From the NCBI GenBank assembly GCA_052090825.1, contig JBQDBK010000001.1:62001-126000 (forward strand): a stretch of 64,000 nt of DNA. Direction: 5' to 3'. The notes under the pieces are model-generated. The model was given only the letters and a program-made list of their open reading frames with translations. It did no database searches and was not told the origin of the DNA. Shown here one piece after another: positions 34,767-44,234 of this stretch. The position numbers and the translations under genes are program-made. Source of the stretch: JBQDBK01 sp052090825. Lineage in GTDB: Bacteria > Bacillota > Clostridia > Tissierellales > Peptoniphilaceae. Positions within the stretch are counted from its first letter, which is position 1. Every line of letters begins with the position of its first letter.

Positions 34767-36612
34767 TTTTTGTCCTCCTAAAATAATTGTAAATGGATTC
34801 AGCTGCTGTTAAATTAATAGATTCAACTTCCCTTAACTCTTCTAAACTCGCTTTCTTTATTTTATCAATAGATTTAAAATGTTTCATTAAATTATTTTTT
34901 CTTATAGTTCCTACCTTAGGTATATTATCTAGTTCAGATTTAAATATATCTTTTGATCTCAATGAACGATGATAATTTATTGCGAATCTATGTGCTTCTT
35001 CCTGAATTTTAAAAATCATCTTATAACCTTTAGAATTTAAATTTATATTATATTCTTTATTATTATAAATAATTCCTCTAGTATTATGAAATTCATCTTT
35101 AATTAGACCACATACCTCTATATCAATTTTTAATTTTTTAATTGTATCTAATGCAACATTAACTTGTCCTTTTCCTCCATCCATCATTATTAAGTCTGGA
35201 AATCTTGCAAAAGATGAATTTATATTATTATTTTTTTCTTCTATACCTCTCTTAAATCTTCTTAGTAAAACTTCTTTCATCGAACTGTAATCGTCTGGTC
35301 CTACTACACTTTTTATTTTAAACTTTCTATAATCACTTTTTTTAGCATTGCCATTTTCAAAAACAACCATAGAACCCACAGATTCTATCCCATAAGTATT
35401 TGAAATATCATAAGCTTCTATTCTTTTAGGAAGTTTATCTAATCCTAAAAGATTTTGTATCTCTTCTAAAGCAAATATATTGCTTTCTATCTTCTTTTTA
35501 TACTTATCCCCATATTTATTTAGCATTTCTAATGCATTTTTTTTAGCCATCAATAAAAGATTTCTCTTGTCTCCCCTTTGAGGTACAACTATGCTAACTT
35601 TAGCCTTTCTTTTATTTGATAAAAATTCTTCTAGAAGTTTTATATCTCCTGGTACATCCTCTACAATTATTTCTTTAGGGATAAAAGATGCTCCAGAATA
35701 AAATTGTTTTAAAAAAGCATTTATTATCTCTGAGTTTTCATTATTCATATAATCCCTCATAAAATAGTGTTCTCTACCTATTATTTTTCCTTCACGTATA
35801 AAGAATACTTGAATTAATATCTCATCAATACCTCTTGCTATTCCTATAACATCTTTATTATCTGAAATATCTGTATTTGTTATAATTTGTTTTTCGTTTA
35901 ATTCTTTTAGTGAGTTTATATCGTCTCTAATTTTCCCTGCCTCTTCAAACTTTAAATTATCAGAAAACTCTTTCATTTTACTTTCAAGATTTTTAATAAG
36001 AGTTTTATCTTTTTTAGACAAAAAATTTAATATCTGATCAATAAATTTATTATACTCTTCTTCTTTTATATCTCCTTTACAAGGGCCAATGCATTTGCCT
36101 ATAAAATAATTTAAACAAGGTCTATATTTACCTAAATTTTTTTCTAAGTTTAAAGAACATGTTCTAAGAGGAAAAATCCTTTCAAAAACTTCTATAGAAT
36201 CATTTACAGCTCCTATGCTGGGATAAGGCCCAAAATATTTTGCTCCATCTTTTATTATCCTTCTAGTCTTTATAACTCTAGGATATTTTTCATTTGTTAT
36301 CTTTATATATGGGTACTGTTTATCATCCCTTAATAAAATATTGTACTTGGGATGATTATCTTTTATTAAATTACTTTCTAAAATTAATGACTCTACTTCA
36401 TTTTCTACTATAATATATTCAAAGTCTTTTATGTTAGATACCATAGATTTTACTTTCATAGATGAATTACCATAGGATCTAAAATATTGTCTAACTCTTT
36501 TTCTTAAAGATTTTGCTTTTCCAACGTATATTATATTATCATTTTTATCTTTCATAATATAAACACCAGGTAAGTCTGGTAGCTTATCTAATCTTTCATT
36601 GATATCTAACAT
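34759..36612 (-). CDS. uvrC: excinuclease ABC subunit C
   Basis: 617 residues. The N-terminal GIY-YIG nuclease is LPGVYIMKDKNDNIIYVGKA (13-32); a Cys-rich CLNYFIGKCIGPCKGDI follows; the UvrB-binding UVR motif is LESKMKEFSDNLKFEEAGKIRD. The RNase H-like second nuclease includes AYDISNTYGIESVGSMVVFENG and LIMMDGGKGQVN, and the protein ends in a helix-hairpin-helix pair. It makes both incisions in nucleotide excision repair. Confidence 0.96.
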   Translation of the reverse strand: MLDINERLDKLPDLPGVYIMKDKNDNIIYVGKAKSLRKRVRQYFRSYGNSSMKVKSMVSNIKDFEYIIVENEVESLILESNLIKDNHPKYNILLRDDKQYPYIKITNEKYPRVIKTRRIIKDGAKYFGPYPSIGAVNDSIEVFERIFPLRTCSLNLEKNLGKYRPCLNYFIGKCIGPCKGDIKEEEYNKFIDQILNFLSKKDKTLIKNLESKMKEFSDNLKFEEAGKIRDDINSLKELNEKQIITNTDISDNKDVIGIARGIDEILIQVFFIREGKIIGREHYFMRDYMNNENSEIINAFLKQFYSGASFIPKEIIVEDVPGDIKLLEEFLSNKRKAKVSIVVPQRGDKRNLLLMAKKNALEMLNKYGDKYKKKIESNIFALEEIQNLLGLDKLPKRIEAYDISNTYGIESVGSMVVFENGNAKKSDYRKFKIKSVVGPDDYSSMKEVLLRRFKRGIEEKNNNINSSFARFPDLIMMDGGKGQVNVALDTIKKLKIDIEVCGLIKDEFHNTRGIIYNNKEYNINLNSKGYKMIFKIQEEAHRFAINYHRSLRSKDIFKSELDNIPKVGTIRKNNLMKHFKSIDKIKKASLEELREVESINLTAAESIYNYFRRTKNG

Positions 36613-36620
36613 ATTAACTC

Positions 36621-38387
36621 CTATTTACTTATTTTATTAGTCACTTTCTTTAGCCAAGCTTTTTCATCTGGATTTAAAAATGGAGAAAGTTTTTTAAACA
36701 CTTCTTCATGATAATTATTTATAGCTTCAATTTCATAATCTTCTAAATATTTAACGTTAATAGCATCAATATCGATAGGAGCATAAGAAATAATATTAAA
36801 TTTATAAAAGTGACCACTTTCATTTTCTTGATCATTAATTACTTCCATTATATTCTCTAATCTAATACCATATTTATTTTCTTTATATATTCCAGGTTCG
36901 TTAGAAAAAATCATGCCATCTTTAATTTCTTCTGCTCTACCTTTAGGACTTATAGAAGGTGGATTTTCATGAACCCCCAATAAATATCCAACGCCATGTC
37001 CAGTTCCACTTTTATAATCATAATTTGTCTTCCATATATTATACCTAGCTATGGCATCAAGAGAAGTATCTGTAGTACCTTTCAAAAATACGCAAGTAGA
37101 TAACATTAAATGTGATTTTAATACATAGGTAAAATCTTTTATCTCATCATCTGTAAGAACTCCAAGCGCTATAGTTCTTGTTATATCAGTGGTACCATCT
37201 AAATATTGACCTCCAGAATCAACCAATAAAAATCCTTTATTTTTTACAATAGATGAGTTTTCTTTACTAGCTTTATAATGCATCATAGCCGCATTTGGTC
37301 CATAAGCTACAATTGATTCAAAACTATCATCTAAAAAATCTTTTTGCTCATTTCTAAATTCTCTTAATTTCAAAGATACTTCATATTCTCTAAGTTTATT
37401 TAATTTAGCTTTATTTTTCAGCCAATAAATAAACTTAGTTAAGGCAACACCATCTTTTATATAAGCATTTTTTTGATTTTTTAATTCAACTTCATTCTTA
37501 ATGGCTTTTAAATCTGTACTTAAATCCCTACCACTTATTATTTTATTATTTTCTTTTATAGAACTAAACAGCTTATTATTCATTTTATTTTTATTTATAT
37601 AAATATTTTTATTTTCATAGCTTTTATTGACAAAATTAAAAATTTCATCATAATTTTTTACCGTAGAAAATTCTTTTAAATAAGATTCAACTTTTTCTGA
37701 TAATTTTGATTTATCGATAAATAAATAAGTATTATTTTGCTCAATAATAGCATAGGAAATTACTACAGGTGTATGCTTTATATCATCAGCTCTAATATTA
37801 AAAATCCAAGCTATATCATCTAATGAATTTAGAATTGTTAAGTCAGCTTCTCTCTCTTTTAATTCTTTTCTTATTTTTTTTATCTTTTCTTGAGAGCTAA
37901 GTCCAGTGTATTTTTTTTCATGAATATAAATTTTAGAATCACTTAAACTAGGTCTATCTTTCCAAATATTCTTTATTAAGTCTATATCATTTATTTCTAT
38001 TTCTTTAATGGATAAATTTTCTTTTAAATCTTCATATTTACTTTGTAAAAAATATTTAGAGTTTAAACCCAACTTAGATTTAAATTCTAAATTATCCTTT
38101 AACCATTGAATATATGTTGGATAACCTTCTATTCCCATCTTCATAAGCTTAAATCCAGTATTCTCAATTTCTTTACTTGCCTGAATAAAATACCTACCAT
38201 CAGTCCAAAGTAAGGCTTGGTCTTGTGTTACTACGGCTATTCCTGCAGATCCTGTAAAACCTGTAACAAATTCTCTTTCTTTATAATAATCAGGTAAATA
38301 TTCGGAACCATGAGGATCTAATGTAGGTATTATATAAGCATCTATTTTTTCTTTTTCCATTTCATTTCTTAATATTTCTAGAACCAT
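36621..38387 (-). CDS. aminopeptidase P family (Xaa-Pro) metallopeptidase
   Basis: 588 residues, the long M24B form with two N-terminal creatinase-like domains (from PTLDPHGSEYLPDYYKER). The C-terminal pita-bread domain's metal ligands are in LVDSGGQYLDGTTDITRT (two Asp), GTGHGVGYLLGVHE (His), SNEPGIYKE (Glu) and GIRLENI (Glu). It removes N-terminal residues before proline and is cytosolic (no signal peptide). Eight bases upstream of uvrC. Confidence 0.92.
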   Translation of the reverse strand: MVLEILRNEMEKEKIDAYIIPTLDPHGSEYLPDYYKEREFVTGFTGSAGIAVVTQDQALLWTDGRYFIQASKEIENTGFKLMKMGIEGYPTYIQWLKDNLEFKSKLGLNSKYFLQSKYEDLKENLSIKEIEINDIDLIKNIWKDRPSLSDSKIYIHEKKYTGLSSQEKIKKIRKELKEREADLTILNSLDDIAWIFNIRADDIKHTPVVISYAIIEQNNTYLFIDKSKLSEKVESYLKEFSTVKNYDEIFNFVNKSYENKNIYINKNKMNNKLFSSIKENNKIISGRDLSTDLKAIKNEVELKNQKNAYIKDGVALTKFIYWLKNKAKLNKLREYEVSLKLREFRNEQKDFLDDSFESIVAYGPNAAMMHYKASKENSSIVKNKGFLLVDSGGQYLDGTTDITRTIALGVLTDDEIKDFTYVLKSHLMLSTCVFLKGTTDTSLDAIARYNIWKTNYDYKSGTGHGVGYLLGVHENPPSISPKGRAEEIKDGMIFSNEPGIYKENKYGIRLENIMEVINDQENESGHFYKFNIISYAPIDIDAINVKYLEDYEIEAINNYHEEVFKKLSPFLNPDEKAWLKKVTNKISK

Positions 38388-38455
38388 AAATCCATCTCCA
38401 TTTCTATATAATCTATTTTACTACAATTATAGAATTTGTAAAATTAAAGAGAATG

Positions 38456-39043
38456 CTAAGAAGCATTCTCTAAATATATTTCTTTAATTGTTTTTAATTT
38501 ACTTTTATCAATTTCTTTAAACAAACTTATTGAATATTCAATATTATTATAACACTTCCAATAACCTATACACTTACAAGCTTTATTCGAACAATTAAAA
38601 TCTCTAACATCATCTAAAGGATAACCTAAGAATACTCCTATTTCTTTCGGACAAGATTCTTTAAGTTCAAAGTTGTGTTTTAACAACTCTAAATACTCTT
38701 TAGTATTAGAGCAATTATATCCATATTGAGATAAAAATTCTTTATTTATTTTATCTTTTAAAAAGATATCTAATATTTCTTTTTTATAAAAGTAAACTAA
38801 GGATGATTTTTTACTAGTTTTTAATTCAAAAAAATTTATTTCTAATTTATTTGATATAAAATATTTATTATTATCCCATATCTCTTTTAAATTTTTATTT
38901 GTGCGAGAAAAATTTATTAAAGTTCCTAATTTTATATTAGATTGTGTTGGAGAAATGTTAAATCTAATTAAAGAAATTAAATATTCTAAATCATCAAGTT
39001 TATTTATAAATTTATAAAATTTTTGAAGGTCACTTTTATACAT
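38456..39043 (-). CDS. DUF3793-family protein
   Basis: 195 residues. The Cys-rich end (ESCPKEIGVFLGYPLDDVRDF, then NKACKCIGYWKCYNN) matches DUF3793, a clostridial family often encoded beside flavodoxins. It is not a known enzyme; the cysteines could hold iron or sulfur. Its ATG overlaps the flavodoxin stop by one base, so the two are co-translated. Iron-related expression is inferred from the Fur-like box ahead of the flavodoxin gene. Confidence 0.72.
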   Translation of the reverse strand: MYKSDLQKFYKFINKLDDLEYLISLIRFNISPTQSNIKLGTLINFSRTNKNLKEIWDNNKYFISNKLEINFFELKTSKKSSLVYFYKKEILDIFLKDKINKEFLSQYGYNCSNTKEYLELLKHNFELKESCPKEIGVFLGYPLDDVRDFNCSNKACKCIGYWKCYNNIEYSISLFKEIDKSKLKTIKEIYLENAS

Positions 39044-39471
39044 TATGCTTTTGCTAGTTCTTTTCCTAAAGATTCACATTCATCTATTGCATCTTCATCT
39101 GGTGCATCATAAGCAGCAAACCCATCTGCTATTAAATTACATCCTGTTCCTTTTATTTCTTCTTCCCATTCTCTCATCCATTGACCATCTGCCCATTCAT
39201 AAGAGCCAAATATAATTACTTTTTTATCTTTTAATAAAGGATTAACCGAATCCATAAAAGGTCTCATTTCAGTTTCTTCTAATTCTTCTGCTCCCATAGC
39301 CGGACATCCAAATGCTATTTTATCCACTGATTTCACATCATCTATCGTTGCATCTGAAACCCTTATAAGACTTACTTCAGCCCCAGCATCTTTAGAACCT
39401 TTAACTATTGCCTCAGCCATTGCTTCTGTATTTCCAGTTCCACTCCAATAAATCACATTAATTTTATTCAT
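39043..39471 (-). CDS. flavodoxin
   Basis: 142 residues. The FMN phosphate loop is YWSGTGNTEAMAEAI (residues 8-22); GCPAMGAEELEE and FGSYEWADGQWM form the isoalloxazine-binding loops. It is a short-chain electron carrier that can replace ferredoxin, for example with PFOR encoded 5 kb away, when iron is scarce. A Fur-like box lies 21-35 bases upstream of the start and an AraC-type regulator is divergent. Confidence 0.93.
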   Translation of the reverse strand: MNKINVIYWSGTGNTEAMAEAIVKGSKDAGAEVSLIRVSDATIDDVKSVDKIAFGCPAMGAEELEETEMRPFMDSVNPLLKDKKVIIFGSYEWADGQWMREWEEEIKGTGCNLIADGFAAYDAPDEDAIDECESLGKELAKA

Positions 39472-39491
39472 AATAATTCCTCCTTATATTT

Positions 39492-39506
39492 TGATATTGA
39501 CTATCA
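39492..39506. promoter_or_regulatory. Fur-like box upstream of flavodoxin
   Basis: TGATATTGACTATCA matches the 7-1-7 Fur consensus TGATAATNATTATCA at 12 of 14 arm positions. It sits between the flavodoxin ATG and a leftward TATAAT (39523-39518), so a bound repressor would block transcription start. Confidence 0.6.
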
Positions 39507-39586
39507 TTTATATATTCATTATAATATATATATATTCAAATTTTTATAAAATTTTAATGTTATTATTTTAAATATAAGGAGAAGTT

Positions 39587-40216
39587 ATGATAAATCACAT
39601 ATATATTGCTAAAAATTTAAAATCAAATTCTATTGACAAATCAATTATGGTCTATAAAAAAGATATAAAAAAATATGTAAACAACAATACAAGTGCTAAA
39701 TCTTACTTAAATAGTTTAAATACTTTTTTATATACATATTTTTTGGTCAAATACAATAAAGATTTAATTTCTTTATCCACTTCTTACGAAAAGAAGATTA
39801 AAAATGAATCAAATATATTAAATCTTATTGATTTAGGTGAAATAATTTTAAATGGATACACTAATAGTTTTTCATCATCAATTAATTTTAGCGACCATGA
39901 AATAATAGAAGAGGCTTTAAACTACATCAATAAAAATTTTGTTAATAAAATAACATTACAAATAGTTGCAGATAAGCTCCATATTTCTAAGAATTATCTT
40001 TGTCATTTATTCAAAAGAGAAACCGGTTATAAATTTTGTGAATATATTAATCTACAAAGAGTAAATAAAGCTAAAAAATTAATATTAGAAAATAAAAAAA
40101 ATCTAGAATTCATTTCTTATGAGTGTGGCTTTTCTTCACAATCTCATTTTTCTACTACTTTTAAAAAATATACTAGACTAACACCAAATCAATTCAAAAA
40201 AAATAAATCTCATTAG
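39587..40216 (+). CDS. AraC-family transcriptional regulator
   Basis: 209 residues. The C-terminal double helix-turn-helix (about 108-205) reads ALNYINKNFVNKITLQIVADKL through HISKNYLCHLFKRETGYKF, then YECGFSSQSHFSTTFKKYT and the closing LTPNQFKK. The N-terminal 100 residues show no recognised sensor domain. It is divergent from the flavodoxin-DUF3793 pair, a plausible target. The stop lies inside a terminator stem. Confidence 0.88.
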   Translation: MINHIYIAKNLKSNSIDKSIMVYKKDIKKYVNNNTSAKSYLNSLNTFLYTYFLVKYNKDLISLSTSYEKKIKNESNILNLIDLGEIILNGYTNSFSSSINFSDHEIIEEALNYINKNFVNKITLQIVADKLHISKNYLCHLFKRETGYKFCEYINLQRVNKAKKLILENKKNLEFISYECGFSSQSHFSTTFKKYTRLTPNQFKKNKSH

Positions 40217-40237
40217 TTGAACAACTAATGAGATTTA
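40204..40237. terminator. bidirectional terminator between the AraC gene and spoVG
   Basis: Perfect 15-bp arms (40204-40218 and 40223-40237), loop GAAC; it overlaps the AraC stop and lies nine bases past the spoVG stop. Confidence 0.88.
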
Positions 40238-40246
40238 TTAAATAAC

Positions 40247-40534
40247 TTATAAATCTATTTTATTTTCTTCTATATCTTCTTTTGAAATTTCTTCGTACTT
40301 AGCAAATACTGCTTCTTCTATAACTTTTCTTGTTTCTGAATTAATTGGATGAGCAATATCTCTAAATTCTCCATTAGGAAGTTTTCTGCTAGGCATAGCA
40401 ATAAAAAGACTTTCTGTGCCCTCAATTATTTTAATATCATGTATAACAATTTGTTCATCAAAAGTAACAGAAACTATCGCCTTCATTTTACCTTCATTTG
40501 GTAATTTTCTAATTCTAACATCTGTAATATTCAT
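40247..40534 (-). CDS. spoVG: SpoVG-family RNA/DNA-binding regulator
   Basis: 95 residues, near full match to SpoVG: MNITDVRIRKLPNEGKMKA, VTFDEQIVIHDIKIIEG, FIAMPSRKLPNGEFRDIAHPI. SpoVG is a small nucleic-acid-binding regulator found also in non-sporulating Firmicutes, where it affects envelope and virulence genes. It is divergent from murC. A leftward TATAAT lies at 40570-40565. Confidence 0.95.
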   Translation of the reverse strand: MNITDVRIRKLPNEGKMKAIVSVTFDEQIVIHDIKIIEGTESLFIAMPSRKLPNGEFRDIAHPINSETRKVIEEAVFAKYEEISKEDIEENKIDL

Positions 40535-40698
40535 CTGCTTATCACTCCTTTTTTATGTTATTTCATTATACTACATTATTTGTTTAAATAATAGAATCGT
40601 TAAAATTTTAACACACTATTATTATAACTTAAAATTTTTATTATTTTTCCATAATTTAATGTTATAATAAAAAATAAAGAAAAACTTTGGAGGAAATG

Positions 40699-42087
40699 AT
40701 GTTTGACTTTAACATAAATGAACATAAATACAACCATATTCATTTTATTGGAATTGGTGGTATTTCTATGAGTGGTATAGCTAAAATAATGCTAAAAGAG
40801 GGATATAAAGTTTCGGGATCTGATTCTAAAAAAAGTGCCCTACTTGATGATCTTAGTAAAAATGGCGCAAAAATTTATATATCCCATTCTATTGATAATA
40901 TAGAAGATGCTGATTTAGTAGTATATACTGATGCTGTTAATTTAGATAATATAGAAATAAAGGAAGCGATTAAAAGAAAAATAGATTTAATAGATAGGGC
41001 ATCTTTTTTAGGGGCTCTAATGAAAAATTACGAAGTATCAATTGCAGTATCAGGTACCCATGGAAAGACGAGTACTACTTCTATGTTAACTGAAATAGTA
41101 TATAATCTTGATAAAAATCCAACTATACTACTAGGTGGTCAATTGGATAATATAAATGGAAATGTTAGATTAGGTGATAATAAGCTTTTTTTAACAGAAG
41201 CTTGTGAATATAAAGCTAACATTTTAAAATACTATCCTACTACAGCTATTATTTTAAATATAGATGAAGATCATTTAGATTATTTTGATAATATAGACCA
41301 CATTATTGATACATTTAAAAAGTATGCTTCAAATTTGACTAGTGAAGATAAATTAATTTTAAATGTTGATAATGAAAATACTAAAGAACTTTTGAATTGT
41401 TCTAAAGCAAAATTAATAACTGTTTCAATTGAAAATAAAGCTGATTACATGGCTAAAAATATATCTTTCTCAGAACTCGGATTTCCGAAATACGACTTAT
41501 ATCATAAAGAAAAATTTATTGGAGAAGTGGAATTATCCATTTTAGGTTATCACAATATATACAATTCTCTTTGTGCTATTGCTGGAGCTGTAGAAAATAA
41601 TATTCCATATGACTTGGCAATTAAGGGAATAAAATCTTATAAGGGAGTTCATAGAAGATTAGAGTATAAAGGAGAATTTAATGGAGCTATAATTCAAGAT
41701 GATTACGCTCATCATCCTACTGAAATTAAAGCAGCTCTAGAAGCTTTGAGGAAATCTACAAATAATAATTTATATTGTATATTTCAACCTCATACTTTTA
41801 CCAGAACTAAATTATTATTAGATTCTTTTTCTAAGTCTTTCTTTAATGCAGATAAGATAATAATTACTGATATCTATGCTGCTAGAGAAAAAGACTATGG
41901 AGATATTCACTCTAGAACACTTTGTAAAGCCATTAGAGAAAATGGTAGTGATGCACTATTTATAGAAACTTTCGAAGAAATAGTAGCTTATTTAAAAAAA
42001 GAAATAAAAACTGGAGATACAGTTGTAACTATGGGTGCTGGAGATGTATATAAAATCGCTGATATATTATTAGAAAATAAGAGTTAA
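40699..42087 (+). CDS. murC: UDP-N-acetylmuramate--L-alanine ligase
   Basis: 462 residues. The N-terminal UDP site is HFIGIGGISMSGIAKIML; the ATP loop is SGTHGKTSTTSMLTEI (about 113-128); NIDEDHLDYF and YAHHPTEIKAAL complete the Mur ligase signature. It adds the first amino acid to UDP-MurNAc. The start is the ATG five bases after GGAGG; TTG at 40687 and ATG at 40696 in the same frame are too near the site. Confidence 0.96.
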   Translation: MFDFNINEHKYNHIHFIGIGGISMSGIAKIMLKEGYKVSGSDSKKSALLDDLSKNGAKIYISHSIDNIEDADLVVYTDAVNLDNIEIKEAIKRKIDLIDRASFLGALMKNYEVSIAVSGTHGKTSTTSMLTEIVYNLDKNPTILLGGQLDNINGNVRLGDNKLFLTEACEYKANILKYYPTTAIILNIDEDHLDYFDNIDHIIDTFKKYASNLTSEDKLILNVDNENTKELLNCSKAKLITVSIENKADYMAKNISFSELGFPKYDLYHKEKFIGEVELSILGYHNIYNSLCAIAGAVENNIPYDLAIKGIKSYKGVHRRLEYKGEFNGAIIQDDYAHHPTEIKAALEALRKSTNNNLYCIFQPHTFTRTKLLLDSFSKSFFNADKIIITDIYAAREKDYGDIHSRTLCKAIRENGSDALFIETFEEIVAYLKKEIKTGDTVVTMGAGDVYKIADILLENKS

Positions 42088-42190
42088 TAAATAATTTGTT
42101 ATATAGATTTATATAATATGATTTTATTTAAATAATACTTTTATCTTTATTTAATAAAATTTTATTATAAGCTAAAAATTTTAAAAATAA

Positions 42191-42220
42191 AAAGATATTA
42201 GGTATTAACCTAATATCTTT
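42191..42220 (-). terminator. terminator of the leftward 42.2-46.1 kb gene group
   Basis: 13-bp arms (42191-42203 and 42208-42220) with loop ATTA and a T-rich tail on the minus strand. It overlaps the stop codon of the 183-residue gene. The stretch 42088-42190 holds nothing else visible. Confidence 0.85.
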
Positions 42221-42761
42221 CATTTATATATTCTTCTATTAAAGATTTTTTAATTTCCAAATCAAATATTTTTTTCTCTTTTAATATATTCAAAATCCGC
42301 TCAGATTTAGAATGAAATATAGCTTCTTCTTTATCTTGCAATACTATTTCATATAAATTATTTTGTAAAAATTCCGAGTCACATTCTATGAAATATGAAC
42401 TAACATTAGTGAAATCTCTTAACTTTAATATTTCTAGTATAGATTCATCCTTATTATCATAGTATTTATTAGCTATATTCATATAATAATTATAATATTT
42501 CATATGTTTTTTTGTATTTTTAACATTTTTAGCTAACATTTTATTATATTTAGCTAATATATTATAGTATTGATAATTAAACATACCTTTCTCATATGAA
42601 TCTATTTTAATAAAAGGCTTAGAATTTTCATATAAAAAATAATCATAATTTTCTTTTAAAAATTCAGTCTTATCAAGATATCCATTACTATACTTTTTTA
42701 TTAATAAAGATCTTCTTAAAAAAAACTTATCGAGAATAATCTTTTCTCTCTTTGAACTCAC
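42210..42761 (-). CDS. uncharacterised Lys/Tyr-rich protein
   Basis: 183 residues, strongly charged, rich in Lys, Tyr, Asn and Ile, with no signal peptide or membrane segment. A helical tract with many Tyr/Lys (about 63-100: ILAKYNKMLAKNVKNTKK) is the clearest feature. It may belong to a DUF family restricted to Clostridia/Tissierellia (DUF6648 is possible), but this is not certain. It is last in a leftward group behind a 30-residue membrane protein and a P-loop protein. Confidence 0.6.
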   Translation of the reverse strand: MSSKREKIILDKFFLRRSLLIKKYSNGYLDKTEFLKENYDYFLYENSKPFIKIDSYEKGMFNYQYYNILAKYNKMLAKNVKNTKKHMKYYNYYMNIANKYYDNKDESILEILKLRDFTNVSSYFIECDSEFLQNNLYEIVLQDKEEAIFHSKSERILNILKEKKIFDLEIKKSLIEEYINERY

Positions 42762-42774
42762 TTAAACACCTTAT

Positions 42775-42867
42775 CTATCTAACTAATTGTAAAAAAATTG
42801 GAGCAATCATTACAAAAGCAAGAATTAATGCAACAATTCTTATAAAATTTTTATTTCCTTTATTCAA
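42775..42867 (-). CDS. 30-residue single-span membrane protein
   Basis: A TTG start at 42867-42865 with AGGTGAT six bases upstream; that site overlaps the stop of the preceding gene, implying coupled translation. The product MNKGNKNFIRIVALILAFVM continues as IAPIFLQLVR: a short basic N-terminus and one membrane helix (about 9-27). Length and layout resemble small proteins such as Prli42 or DUF4044, but the match is only in architecture. It is too short for ordinary gene finding and fills the gap between two co-directional genes. Confidence 0.6.
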   Translation of the reverse strand: MNKGNKNFIRIVALILAFVMIAPIFLQLVR

Positions 42868-42877
42868 AAATAATCAC

Positions 42878-43306
42878 CTATTCTGGAGTAACTTCTAAAG
42901 CAAATTCCTTCATTCCTTCTGGAATTTCTTCTAAAGTGTAATCTACATTAATATATATTTCTTTAACTCCTATATCTTTCACTTTTTCTAATTTATTTTT
43001 TAAATTTTCTAAATCTTCTATTTCAAAATCTATAATTTTGTATATTCCATCAATATAAATTTTTTCTAGATCATAATCCATTGCTAATAAACCACATATA
43101 AATCCATAAAAGGCTTCTTTACTGTTTCCTAAATTATAATCATCTAAGTTTATTAATCTAACATTATAATCAAGGCTAAATATATGGTCATCATCTACTT
43201 CAAGAAAAGCTATATTACCATTACCGCTTTTGAATTCTTTATTAGCTCTATCAATTAACCACTTAGTTTTTCCAGATCCTTTTGTCCCTAAAATGTATTT
43301 AATCAT
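42878..43306 (-). CDS. P-loop protein of the clostridial 'PilT-like' type
   Basis: 142 residues. It begins MIKYILGTKGSGKTKWLIDRAN, a clear Walker A at residues 6-14; a Walker-B-like hydrophobic strand ending in Asp is at LEKIYIDGI. Such proteins are often labelled twitching-motility PilT, but this one is far too short and no pilus genes are near. A small ATPase or GTPase of unknown role. The start has AAAGGA nine bases upstream; an earlier ATG at 43324 lies on that site. It follows the radical-SAM gene by four bases. Confidence 0.7.
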   Translation of the reverse strand: MIKYILGTKGSGKTKWLIDRANKEFKSGNGNIAFLEVDDDHIFSLDYNVRLINLDDYNLGNSKEAFYGFICGLLAMDYDLEKIYIDGIYKIIDFEIEDLENLKNKLEKVKDIGVKEIYINVDYTLEEIPEGMKEFALEVTPE

Positions 43307-43310
43307 AATA

Positions 43311-44213
43311 TCAATTCCTTTCAATATATTGTCCCTGATAAAAATTTGAATCTACCATAGTTTTTTCTATATCGTCACGAATTTTCCACCAAGAATAGCC
43401 CCAATTACAGAATAAGCTATTTTCTTCAGGAGCTCTGCCAATTATTCTTTGAACAACAATATTTTTATTTAAATGTTGTAAAAATAATATAACCCTATTT
43501 TTATATTCTTCAATAGAAATCATTTCAAATTCTTTATCTAAAAACATTCTGCCTAATTCAGTATCTTTTAATATATAAAGTCCATGCAGTTTAACTTCTT
43601 CTACTTCTAAAGCGTTTAACAAATGTGCTGTTTCTATATTGTCTATATTATCATCAAAAGGAAGATTTAATATAACATGGGCACATACTCTTAATCCATG
43701 TTTGTGACACCTGATTACAGCATCTACAAACTCAGCCACTCCATGTCCTCTATTTATTAACTTCAATGTCCTATAATTTGCCGTTTGTAATCCTAATTCT
43801 AAAGTTACCATAACTTTTTTATTTACTTTTTCTAAATAATCAAGATATCTTTCGTCTAAGCAGTCTGGTCTAGTTGAAATTGAAATTCCTACTATATCAT
43901 CCATTATACAATCTGATATATTTTTTTTGAAAGCTTCAAAATCAATATAGGTATTTGTAAAGTTTTGAAAATAAGCAATATATTTTTTTGCTTTATATTT
44001 TTTACTAATCAATTGTTTTTCTTTAATTAATTGTTCTTTTACATTTCCACACTGATTTTCAAAGCTTCCTCCTTCTTCCCCGCAAAAAATACAACCTCCA
44101 TAACCTAATTTACCATCTCTATTTGGACAGGTTAAATTAAGTTTTATTGGTAGCTTATATACTTTCTCTCCAAATTTTTCTTTTAAAAATTCAGAATATT
44201 TTTTATAAATCAT
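43311..44213 (-). CDS. radical SAM protein, TIGR01212/YtqA type
   Basis: 300 residues. An unusual cluster motif near the N-terminus reads NLTCPNRDGKLGYGGCIFCGEEG (split here: CPNRDG, then GGCIFC), with the three cluster Cys spaced as in the YtqA/YhcC family. GISISTRPDC and TLELGLQTANYRTLKLINRGH follow. Related proteins have been assigned to tRNA modification or remain uncharacterised; the reaction is not known here. Confidence 0.85.
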   Translation of the reverse strand: MIYKKYSEFLKEKFGEKVYKLPIKLNLTCPNRDGKLGYGGCIFCGEEGGSFENQCGNVKEQLIKEKQLISKKYKAKKYIAYFQNFTNTYIDFEAFKKNISDCIMDDIVGISISTRPDCLDERYLDYLEKVNKKVMVTLELGLQTANYRTLKLINRGHGVAEFVDAVIRCHKHGLRVCAHVILNLPFDDNIDNIETAHLLNALEVEEVKLHGLYILKDTELGRMFLDKEFEMISIEEYKNRVILFLQHLNKNIVVQRIIGRAPEENSLFCNWGYSWWKIRDDIEKTMVDSNFYQGQYIERN

Positions 44214-44234
44214 AAATTATAATTCACTTATATA

